From positions 1,488,001-1,552,000 of the forward strand of contig NZ_UGOZ01000001.1 of NCBI RefSeq assembly GCF_900452865.1: a DNA stretch of 64,000 nt. The letters run 5' to 3'. The position numbers and the translations under genes were made by a program. Below the pieces are notes generated by a model. It was not told the origin of the DNA and ran no database searches. It worked only from the letters and a program-made list of their open reading frames with translations. The DNA comes from Legionella taurinensis. Its GTDB lineage: Bacteria > Pseudomonadota > Gammaproteobacteria > Legionellales > Legionellaceae. Shown here in pieces: positions 9,144 to 16,104 of the stretch. Numbering within the stretch: position 1 is the first letter of the stretch; each line of letters begins with the position of its first letter.

Positions 9144-10363
9144 GAGGCCAACTCCTCAAGCCCCCCTGAGGCCAGATCATGCAATAAAAGGGCACTTAAC
9201 GCGGCTCGCTCCGGCAAGCTATCCAGAATGATGTATTCTTCCGGACTGTGGATGTGGCCGCCTCTTACTCCCAAGGTATCAATAACGGGTAGGCCATGTG
9301 CAGCGAGATTATTGCCATCGCAACAACCGCCGCTGTCCTGCCAGTCAATCGTGAGACCGAGGTGCGTGCCAGCCTGTTGAATTCGCTGAAACAGACGCTC
9401 GGTGGCTCTGCAGACGCGTTTCACCGGACGGCCGAAATACCCCTGGATGCTCAGTGTGTAATCCACCTGTTGCTGCTGCTTAAGAATCTGATCGAGTTGT
9501 TCGTTTACCCAAAATTCATCCTCCGGGCGTGCAATACGGACATCGAGCTTCGCCACTGCCTTGGCAGGTACGACATTCAAGGCCTCACCACCGGCAATTT
9601 TACCGACATTGATAGTTACGCCATCGCGTTGGCCATTGAGTTGATGGATGGCAAGGACTGCTTCTGCAAGGTAGGCAATGGCATTTCGGCCCTCGTTAAA
9701 GGCTCGGCCGACATGGGCTTCCCGGCCTGTGGCAATCACGGTCAATTTACCGCTGCCGCGGCGATTTTTTGCCAAAGTGCCTTGGGGCGTCATCGCAGGT
9801 TCATAAATTAAACCCGCCTGGTAATCACCGGCAATGCGCTCAAAAACGGCCGCGGATGCTGGCGAGCCAATTTCTTCGTCGCTGTTGATGAACACATCCC
9901 AGCCCAGGGTTTCAGCCACGTTACTTTGTTCAAAGGCAGCCAACGCATGCAGCATGACAATCAAGCCGCCTTTCATGTCTGCAACGCCCGGGCCGCGGAT
10001 CTGATTGGAGTCGATGGGAGTTAATGTTTGAAAAGGGTGATGGGCGCCATAAACAGTGTCCATGTGGCCTGTCAGAAGGATGCGTCGTTTCAGGGATGGC
10101 CGTTTGCGGATGAACAGGGCCTTTCCACAGGCTTCTGTGACCGTATCGCCATTCATAGTGATGCTGGTAATCGTCGGCAACGTCAGTGAATCAATCTGAT
10201 CAGCCACGGGTGCGAATGCCTGGTTTAAAACCGCGTGCATGCGTTGCAGGCCATCCAGATTACTGGTTCCTGAATTGATTTCGCAAAACTGATGCAGCTG
10301 CTCAAGCATGGTTAAATTACTGCCCTGTAATGAGTAAACCAAGTCCTCGAGTGCTTTGTTCAT
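9140..10363 (-). CDS. M20-family zinc hydrolase (ArgE/DapE/CPG2-like), first gene of the ast operon
   Basis: 407 residues. Zn-metallopeptidase with LLTGHMDTVYG (first metal His and Asp), RGPGVADMKGGLIVM (bridging Asp), INSDEEIGSP (catalytic and metal Glu), YEPAM and a C-terminal GGHIHSPEEY (last metal His). This order matches carboxypeptidase G2, ArgE and DapE relatives that hydrolyse N-acyl amino acids or glutamyl amides. The start at 10363 (MNKALEDL) is preferred over 10393 because the frame then opens into the conserved domain. Its 4-base overlap with astA suggests it may perform succinylglutamate desuccinylation, the step normally done by AstE; that role is inference. Confidence 0.8.
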   Translation of the reverse strand: MNKALEDLVYSLQGSNLTMLEQLHQFCEINSGTSNLDGLQRMHAVLNQAFAPVADQIDSLTLPTITSITMNGDTVTEACGKALFIRKRPSLKRRILLTGHMDTVYGAHHPFQTLTPIDSNQIRGPGVADMKGGLIVMLHALAAFEQSNVAETLGWDVFINSDEEIGSPASAAVFERIAGDYQAGLIYEPAMTPQGTLAKNRRGSGKLTVIATGREAHVGRAFNEGRNAIAYLAEAVLAIHQLNGQRDGVTINVGKIAGGEALNVVPAKAVAKLDVRIARPEDEFWVNEQLDQILKQQQQVDYTLSIQGYFGRPVKRVCRATERLFQRIQQAGTHLGLTIDWQDSGGCCDGNNLAAHGLPVIDTLGVRGGHIHSPEEYIILDSLPERAALSALLLHDLASGGLEELAS

Positions 10364-10455
10364 AATGTAAGTCCCGCTACAAAGATATGACATTAGCTTA
10401 AATTAAGGGTCTTAGCAACCAGGCGGGATAGGGCGCGCGTTTTCAGGAAGGCGAA

Positions 10456-12606
10456 TCAGGATTCAATAATGAGGGTGCTGCTGCTGAGATGCCCAATCTC
10501 GGCGTGAGGTTTGGAATTCTCTTCCAGCTTTTGGAGCTCTTCTTTTAATGCAACAGTCTGTGACATGTCGCTCGCCAGAGTTTTCATGACCTGCGTTTGA
10601 GAGTCCCGGTTTAAGGCATTAAGTCCGGTGCGAAAGGTTGCCCAGCCGGATGCCATGGGACGCTCCGCATACCCCAGGGTGAGGGCAAATAAGAGACTGC
10701 CGAGGAATGATTTCAGCAGTCCCCCCAGAATATACAGTCTGGGATAGTTCACGGTTAAGTCGTTGGCCAATGTTTCATAGCGTTCTATTTTGTCTTGTGA
10801 GGGCGACTTGATGAGACTCAGCGTGTCACTGACTGTTTCCAGCAGCAGGCGCTGCCCGCTGAACCCCATGTCAGCCTGAATTTTAATGTTGTCAAGGATG
10901 GCAATTCCTTTGTTAATAATCCCTTCGCGGTTGTTGAAGCGTATGGGCAATTGCTCCGCACTGAGTTTAAGCGTTTGCAATTCACGGATGCTTTCTGCAA
11001 TGCGTCTGGCCAGCAGGCCGCTGACCCGCTCATGCGGGCAATTCAGATCGCGCCATTGAATGAGCCAGTATTTGCGTGGGTTTGAAACGATATCCTCATA
11101 ATTGGCGTTAACATAAGCATCGATGGCGTTCCAGATCAGATTTAATTGATGATTCAGTCCCCGTCCTTTCACCATGGCCGCCGCGGCATGCAGATTTTCT
11201 TCAAATTTTTCGCGGGACATCGGTGTGTCCGTTTTAAATGACTTGATAAGGTTATAGTAAGCGGAAGCAACGCCGCCTCTATCAATGGCGTCTTTACAGG
11301 TAAAGTTAATCCCCTGAGGCTTCAGCTGGGTAATGAGATACTCAGGCAGGACTGATTTGTTAAAATGAAACCAGGCGGCCTGGCATTCAGCCGGGGAGAT
11401 GTCTAATGATTTAATATTAAGTTGCTTGAAACTTTCGTTAAGAAGGTTTCTGATGATGTTTTCTTCAATCCTCTTACTGTAAATCCCGTCTTTTGTGAAA
11501 ACCAATCGTCTTATTTTGTCACTGATATGGAAATCCTGAATGGTTGAGTTAGCCTTACCGTTTTCACAGGCAATATTGACAAATTCTTCAATCACATGCT
11601 GGCGAGCGTATTCAGGTTCAGTGTAGCGGTATTGGTCGTCGGCCATGATTCCCTTGTCAGCCGGTAGCGTAATGACCGCAATATTGGGATGGTTTAATTC
11701 AAGGTTGTGCAGGACGCAGGTTAAATCGACTTCTTTAATGCCTTCGATGTCATCCCGGTGCAGGCCTAACAGGTTAAAATAGATGTGCGACACGACCACA
11801 GGCTGCTTTGAGCGAATGCGTCGAATGCGCTGAACGTCTAACCAGACGTTAAACAAGGGACTCACCCGGGCGATTTCTTTATGCCGTTGACCCTGGGTAC
11901 CAAAGCGGTATTCAATGGGATCGTCAGGTCCCTTGTAATCAAAATGGCGAATGGTGGCTAAGCTGGTGGTGTGCTGTGGCTTAAAGTTGCTGCTGTAGGT
12001 GGAGGTAAAACGACCCACCAGGGAACCCATCGTGGCGGGTGTGACGCCTTGGTTGATAACTGGACCTCTGTCTTTTAAATGAGAGGAAATCTTTTTCTCA
12101 AGCTTTTTAGAGTCAGACGGGCGATGCGTCGAAATGGTATGTTCAATGTGTTGATAGGTTTTCGGCAGAAGGTGGCTGTCATTCGAGTAAATGCACAGAA
12201 TAAATTCTTCCATCTCATGGATTTGCCTCATTAGCGCCTCAGGGCTTTTTTCAAAGGCTTCAAGCATCATGCCGTGACTGGACTGGGAGGATGAAGGATT
12301 GTTTTCTCCCTGCTTTTTTCGGGCATTTTTTTCTTCACGGTAAAGGGCATTCAGGGGGTCGATTATCAACTCGTTTAAATGCTTTTCAATGTACTCCAGG
12401 AAATCCTTGTAAAGAAGACCGTAGGCAGTGTCTTTATTGTAGACGCCGGCGAGCAGGTGCAGCCGTTCAGCTAAAAGGGGCTTGAGCTGCTTAAGCAGGG
12501 ATGCAGGGATCTTGTTGTAAATAATTTGCAAATAGGCAAAGCAATTCTCATTATGCAGAGTGTCGCTGCTGATGGGAGTATCGGAATGTGTTTTTCCTCT
12601 GGGCAT
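10456..12606 (-). CDS. Putative CX5R phosphatase-like Dot/Icm effector candidate
   Basis: 716 residues, no enzyme family recognised with certainty. The central region contains TCKDAIDRGG (residues 436-445), a CX5R signature of cysteine phosphatases in a setting reminiscent of Legionella phosphoinositide phosphatases such as SidF. Also present are a SHIYFNLLG strand (about 273-281), one or two hydrophobic helices at about 624-647 (YILGGLLKSFLGSLLFALTL) and a charged, Glu-rich tail, KEELQKLEEN (688-697), resembling the E-block of Dot/Icm substrates. The ATG at 12606 lacks a strong SD; a TATAAT box lies at 12635-12640 on the minus strand. It stands alone, facing away from the UDG-like gene. Function is inferred. 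Confidence 0.6.
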   Translation of the reverse strand: MPRGKTHSDTPISSDTLHNENCFAYLQIIYNKIPASLLKQLKPLLAERLHLLAGVYNKDTAYGLLYKDFLEYIEKHLNELIIDPLNALYREEKNARKKQGENNPSSSQSSHGMMLEAFEKSPEALMRQIHEMEEFILCIYSNDSHLLPKTYQHIEHTISTHRPSDSKKLEKKISSHLKDRGPVINQGVTPATMGSLVGRFTSTYSSNFKPQHTTSLATIRHFDYKGPDDPIEYRFGTQGQRHKEIARVSPLFNVWLDVQRIRRIRSKQPVVVSHIYFNLLGLHRDDIEGIKEVDLTCVLHNLELNHPNIAVITLPADKGIMADDQYRYTEPEYARQHVIEEFVNIACENGKANSTIQDFHISDKIRRLVFTKDGIYSKRIEENIIRNLLNESFKQLNIKSLDISPAECQAAWFHFNKSVLPEYLITQLKPQGINFTCKDAIDRGGVASAYYNLIKSFKTDTPMSREKFEENLHAAAAMVKGRGLNHQLNLIWNAIDAYVNANYEDIVSNPRKYWLIQWRDLNCPHERVSGLLARRIAESIRELQTLKLSAEQLPIRFNNREGIINKGIAILDNIKIQADMGFSGQRLLLETVSDTLSLIKSPSQDKIERYETLANDLTVNYPRLYILGGLLKSFLGSLLFALTLGYAERPMASGWATFRTGLNALNRDSQTQVMKTLASDMSQTVALKEELQKLEENSKPHAEIGHLSSSTLIIES

Positions 12607-12634
12607 GCTTTATAAACCATTTGAAATCTGGCCT

Positions 12635-12640
12635 ATTATA
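12635..12640 (-). promoter_or_regulatory. -10 box upstream of the 716-residue protein gene
   Basis: Perfect TATAAT on the minus strand, 29 bases from the ATG at 12606. The -35 hexamer 17 bases further up (TTCCAA) is poor, so a regulator may assist. Confidence 0.4.
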
Positions 12641-12767
12641 CTATGAATCAATGCCATTTGGAATACACAATGGGCACTTTGATTTATTAGTATGCAAATT
12701 GAATGCGGCTGTCCATGGCATGGTTTTTAGGAGTATAATCCCTGGCTTTAAGGGATAGGGTAACAGG

Positions 12768-13490
12768 ATGCGGGAATTAATCGAAAAAACCCATTCAAAA
12801 TGGCATGACACGCTGGACAGGGCGCTGGGTTGCATGAACTCAGAGTACCTCAGGCAGCTGCAGCGGGAGGACGATTGGTTGCCAGGCCATGAAAAACTGT
12901 TGGCTGCGTTTAACCGTTCGCCAGAGTGCATGAAATTTCTGCTGTTAGGGGAATCACCCTATCCGCGTCCGCAATCGGCCAATGGGTATGCTTTCTGGGA
13001 TAATGCCGTCGGTTCCCTCTTTAGCGACAGGGGATTAAGCCGTGAAGTCAACCGCGCCACTTCCTTGCGTAATCTGATAAAAATGCTTCTGGTGGCCCGG
13101 GGTGACTTGCAGGAGGATTGTTCGCAGACCGCTATTGCCCGCCTGGATAAGAGTCACTACATCCAGACGGCGCAGGCGTTATTTAATGGCATGATGGAAC
13201 GAGGGTTCCTGTTATTGAATGCCTCGCTGGTTTACCGCGACAATCAGGTGCCTTATCATTCAAAGCAGTGGCAGCCTTTTATGAACAGTCTCTTTAATCA
13301 GTTGTCTCAATCACATCCCCACATTCAACTGGTTTTATTCGGCAAAATTGCGGCGCAGGTGAAAAATGCCGAGCGCTTTTCTTGCCTTGTTGCAGAACAC
13401 CCCTATAATCTCAGTTTTATTAACAACCCCGAGGTCTTAGCCTTTTTTAAACCCTTGGACTTATTGAGTTGCCATGAAAGACACAGTTGA
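12768..13490 (+). CDS. Divergent uracil-DNA glycosylase family protein
   Basis: 240 residues with the UDG-superfamily layout: motif A LLLGESPYPRPQSANGYAFW (residues 58-77), LLLNASLVYR (strand with Asn that contacts uracil in family 1), a SKQWQPFMNSLF helix, LVLFGKIAAQ, and EHPYNLSF in place of HPSPLS. In family 1 enzymes motif A is GQDPYHG with a catalytic Asp; here the matching residue is Ser (S63), so classical activity is doubtful. A TATAAT box lies at 12734-12739. The 3' end overlaps ubiG by 17 bases. It could be an inactive paralogue, a variant glycosylase or a DNA-binding decoy. Confidence 0.6.
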   Translation: MRELIEKTHSKWHDTLDRALGCMNSEYLRQLQREDDWLPGHEKLLAAFNRSPECMKFLLLGESPYPRPQSANGYAFWDNAVGSLFSDRGLSREVNRATSLRNLIKMLLVARGDLQEDCSQTAIARLDKSHYIQTAQALFNGMMERGFLLLNASLVYRDNQVPYHSKQWQPFMNSLFNQLSQSHPHIQLVLFGKIAAQVKNAERFSCLVAEHPYNLSFINNPEVLAFFKPLDLLSCHERHS

Positions 13491-14163
13491 CCAACAGGAA
13501 ATTGCTAAATTTGCCAATCTTGCCGAGCAGTGGTGGGATAAAGACGGGCCGCTTAAAACCCTGCACGACATCAATCCTGCCCGTTTAGCCTTTATTGAGC
13601 AGTACACAAGCTTAAATGGTCTGCGTGTCCTCGACGTGGGATGCGGCGGAGGCATCCTCAGTGAGGCCATGGCCCGTTTGGGGGCTCAGGTAACTGGGTT
13701 GGATGCTGAAGAGGACAGTATCGCCGCAGCGCGGCGACATGCGGAACAAAGCCAGTTAACCGTGCGTTATGTTTCAAGCGTGATTGAAGCGTACGATGAC
13801 GATTTGTTTGACGTGATAACGTGTATGGAAATGCTTGAACATGTGAAACATCCTGAGGAAGTCATCCGTCACTGTGCGAGATTGCTAAAACCAGGCGGAA
13901 GCCTTTTTTTATCGACTATAAACCGTACCTTAAAAGCGTATGCTGCAGCGATTGTGGCCGCCGAGTATTTGTTAGGCTTATTGCCAAGACAAACCCATGA
14001 CTACGATAAATTCATCAAGCCCAGTGAGCTGGCCGCGATGGCAAGGCATGCCGGATTGGAGATCAGGGGATTAAAAGGCATTGATTACCATCCCTTTGCC
14101 CGCCGTTCGGGCCTTAAGGATTCAGTTGATGTGAATTATTTATTGTCCTGCTTTAAGCCCTGA
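13474..14163 (+). CDS. ubiG: Ubiquinone biosynthesis O-methyltransferase
   Basis: 229 residues, class I SAM methyltransferase, standard UbiG length. Catalyses both O-methylations of ubiquinone synthesis. The N-terminus IAKFANLAEQWWDKDGPLKT, motif I VLDVGCGGGILSEAMARLG, motif II ITCMEMLEHVKHPE and the FLSTINRT post-II region are diagnostic. It overlaps the end of the UDG-like gene by 17 bases, and its 3' end overlaps the convergent ProQ-domain gene by 28 bases. Confidence 0.95.
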   Translation: MKDTVDQQEIAKFANLAEQWWDKDGPLKTLHDINPARLAFIEQYTSLNGLRVLDVGCGGGILSEAMARLGAQVTGLDAEEDSIAAARRHAEQSQLTVRYVSSVIEAYDDDLFDVITCMEMLEHVKHPEEVIRHCARLLKPGGSLFLSTINRTLKAYAAAIVAAEYLLGLLPRQTHDYDKFIKPSELAAMARHAGLEIRGLKGIDYHPFARRSGLKDSVDVNYLLSCFKP

Positions 14164-14513
14164 TTCTTTTTCTCAGCATAACGCTGCTGGTAACGTTGAT
14201 GGGCATACTTGGCCTGTTCCTCTGTGACGACATCCACCTCATTGCCGTACAAATCGATTCTTGCGGTCTGAGGTTTCTGACAATTGAGGTAGGCAGGCGA
14301 GGAGCTGTAATAGCTTAGGGCTTCCCGTAAGGATTTTTTACTGAAAGGCGGAGAGTCCAGGCGATCATAGAAATCGACGATTTCGTCAAAAATTCCAATT
14401 TGTAAGGGTTTAACTTGATTGGCCTTTTTAAAAAAAGCATTAGGAAAATGCTCTATCAGCCAGTCAATGATAACCAGTTTTTCTTTTTTAGCGCTTTCGA
14501 CTTGTTGATTCAT
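14136..14513 (-). CDS. ProQ/FinO-domain RNA chaperone, RocC-like
   Basis: 125 residues, about 14 kDa. Residues about 12-105 match the ProQ/FinO RNA-binding domain: WLIEHFPNAFFKKANQVKPLQIGIFDEI followed by SKKSLREALSYYSSSPAYLNC. A short Lys/Gln-rich tail (YQQRYAEKKNQGLKQDNK) ends the protein, without the Tudor-like C-terminal domain of E. coli ProQ. Size and architecture resemble Legionella RocC, the chaperone that works with the sRNA RocR to repress competence genes. Orthology is plausible but unproven. The gene is convergent with ubiG, and a hairpin-rich non-coding region lies upstream. Confidence 0.8.
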   Translation of the reverse strand: MNQQVESAKKEKLVIIDWLIEHFPNAFFKKANQVKPLQIGIFDEIVDFYDRLDSPPFSKKSLREALSYYSSSPAYLNCQKPQTARIDLYGNEVDVVTEEQAKYAHQRYQQRYAEKKNQGLKQDNK

Positions 14514-14934
14514 GATCCTGCTCTGTTAAGGCTGCGAAGTGAGTATTAAACTATCGCATCATTTTAGCCGTTGGCAAATGGAAATGCGAGAGTTTGCCAG
14601 GTGATTTTCAGTGTAAAGACGAATCATTGCCGCTGTCTGCGGCATTGCAAATGACTTCCAGTGACAGACATTGGATTTCTCCATGGCTCCTCGTCTTGGT
14701 TTTGTGTAAGAAATATCTCAATCTGCCTGCGGATAACGGGCAATTCTACCTGAGAAAGCGAATTGATTTTTATTAACCATTTGAATAATAATGTTATTTT
14801 TTTATTGTGCGGGTAAAAAAACGGGTGCGTCCTTCGGTAGACCGGCTTGCGCGGAGAAAGAGCACTTGCTACATTTTAATTAAGACTTCAAGGATAGAAG
14901 TCGCCACAAAGGGATTTGTAATTATAAGGAAATA
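14514..14934. other. Long intergenic region with hairpins
   Basis: About 420 bases without a believable gene. Contains the inverted repeat TGGCAAA (14572-14578) / TTTGCCA (14593-14599), which may shape the ProQ-gene promoter, and a perfect TGCCGC-TGTCT-GCGGCA hairpin (14628-14644). A 60-codon plus-strand frame at 14594-14776 looks non-coding. Confidence 0.4.
14901..14928 (+). promoter_or_regulatory. Possible promoter of the candidate small RNA
   Basis: TCGCCA (14901-14906), a 16-base spacer and TATAAG (14923-14928) form a moderate sigma-70 match, placing a start near 14935. Confidence 0.35.
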
Positions 14935-15016
14935 ATAAACACGGACCGTTTTTCAGAACACGATGTTCTGAATTGGAAGACTGCGAAAAGCCAGGGCACA
15001 GTGCCCTGGCTTTATT
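14935..15016 (+). ncRNA. Candidate small RNA with two stem-loops
   Basis: Short region with a promoter-like element upstream and no open frame. Hairpin 1 is a perfect 9-bp stem (14952-14960 with 14964-14972, loop CGA). Hairpin 2 is an 11-bp GC-rich stem followed by TTTATTGTTTT. Predicted length is about 80 nt. Adjacency to a ProQ/FinO gene makes an RNA partner conceivable. The weaker alternative is that hairpin 2 only terminates the convergent L,D-transpeptidase gene. Confidence 0.4.
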
Positions 15017-15020
15017 GTTT
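14989..15020. terminator. Strong, possibly bidirectional terminator
   Basis: AGCCAGGGCAC (14989-14999) pairs perfectly with GTGCCCTGGCT (15001-15011). On the plus strand it is followed by TTTATTGTTTT; on the minus strand by TTTTC. It sits directly after the stop codon of the minus-strand L,D-transpeptidase gene. Confidence 0.8.
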
Positions 15021-15691
15021 TAGGCCATCACGTACCCTGAGTGAGACAGGTAGTAATGATCCGGGTAGTAGGCAAATACCACCGAACCGCCTTTAATGGT
15101 GTTAATCACCGGTCTCGCCAGCGTTTTGGCGATGGATGGGCATCCCCAGCTGCGTCCCGCACGTCCGGCACGCTTAATGAAATCCGGCTCAACGTACCAG
15201 GCCCCATGAATGACGACGCGGCGGCTGTAAGCATTGTCGTTAAATCCTCTTTCAAGCCCCTGAAGATTCAAGGACAGTCCTTTGGAACCGTAATAGGTGT
15301 CACGCGTCACATAAGTTCCCAGGCTGGTTTCCTTGCTGGATGGACGGTTAGAGAAATGGCGGGGAACATCCATGCCGGAGTTCTTACCGTGAGCTACATA
15401 GGTGTTGTACAATAAACGTTCTTTGCGTAAATCGAAGATCCACATTCTTTGTTTGTAAGAAGGCAGTGAATAGTCAATGACGGTCAGGACTGGTTTTTTA
15501 ACAGCGCCTCTGGCGGATGCTTTTTTATAGGCGCTTAATGCCATTTTTAATACTTTTTTGTTAAGCTGTGGTGCTTTACGGCTTAAATGTTGCAGCTGAA
15601 TGTTGGTGTCCACATTCACTTTCGTTGCCGGTGCGGCAACGTGGGCGCTGCCGGAAAACAGGGCGGCAGACAAAAAACTAAGAATACTCAT
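15020..15691 (-). CDS. Secreted L,D-transpeptidase catalytic-domain (YkuD_2-like) protein
   Basis: 223 residues. Residues 1-19 are a signal peptide ending at SAHVAA. The C-terminal half holds RRVVIHGAWYVEP and GRSWGCPSIA, the His and Ser-x-Gly-Cys active-site pattern of the murein L,D-transpeptidase catalytic-domain family (PF13645 type). Such proteins act in the periplasm on peptidoglycan, making 3-3 cross-links or attaching proteins; the exact reaction here is unknown. ATG at 15691 follows AAGGAG. The gene is transcribed alone, with a strong promoter and a strong terminator. Confidence 0.85.
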   Translation of the reverse strand: MSILSFLSAALFSGSAHVAAPATKVNVDTNIQLQHLSRKAPQLNKKVLKMALSAYKKASARGAVKKPVLTVIDYSLPSYKQRMWIFDLRKERLLYNTYVAHGKNSGMDVPRHFSNRPSSKETSLGTYVTRDTYYGSKGLSLNLQGLERGFNDNAYSRRVVIHGAWYVEPDFIKRAGRAGRSWGCPSIAKTLARPVINTIKGGSVVFAYYPDHYYLSHSGYVMA

Positions 15692-15707
15692 AATGCTCCT
15701 TTTTTCT

Positions 15708-15760
15708 AATTAGAATTTCGAATCAAGGTTGTCAAAGGACGGCTGATTATATTGACAACC
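15708..15760 (-). promoter_or_regulatory. Promoter of the L,D-transpeptidase gene overlapped by an inverted repeat
   Basis: On the minus strand, consensus TTGACA lies 17 bases upstream of TAATTA. The -35 is embedded in the inverted repeat GGTTGTCAA (15727-15735) / TTGACAACC (15752-15760), which could be a repressor or activator site. The predicted leader is very short but retains the SD. Confidence 0.5.
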
Positions 15761-16104
15761 CGGGTAAATGTAAAATTTTTAGGGCTAATATTTGCCACTT
15801 GGGAAAAAATAAAATCAATTCAAGGCCTTACTGCCGTGGCCTGACTCGAGTTTGTTTTAAATAAGTCCGATGTGGATAAAAATTAAACTAAATTTGGCCG
15901 GGAAAAGGCGTTTGCTTGTATAAAATTAGATCTATTTTGCCATAATTAGATCAAAATTGACGCGCAAACAGGCCTCGTCGGACAGGGTTGTTGCGTCATT
16001 TTTTACCTGTCTCGCTGACGTTTGAGTTGTAAGAATCCGTTCCCAATGCCAACATTCTGCATTATCATTCCCAGCTTATTAATGGCTTTATTCGGAGGCA
16101 TAAC
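15761..16104 (+). promoter_or_regulatory. putA upstream region with phased direct repeats
   Basis: AT-rich gene-free stretch. AATTAGATC occurs at 15924-15932 and 15944-15952, exactly 20 bases (two helical turns) apart, and a TATAAA box sits at 15919-15924. This could be an operator region for putA. The RBS GGAGG lies at about 16095-16099. Confidence 0.4.

Noticed and set aside
9296-9811. 171-codon plus-strand frame inside the M20 hydrolase gene
   Set aside because: Antisense to a gene with intact metal-site motifs; no RBS and no recognisable domain.
14594-14776. 60-codon plus-strand frame
   Set aside because: No RBS, it contains a strong hairpin, and the translated sequence resembles no protein; more likely non-coding.
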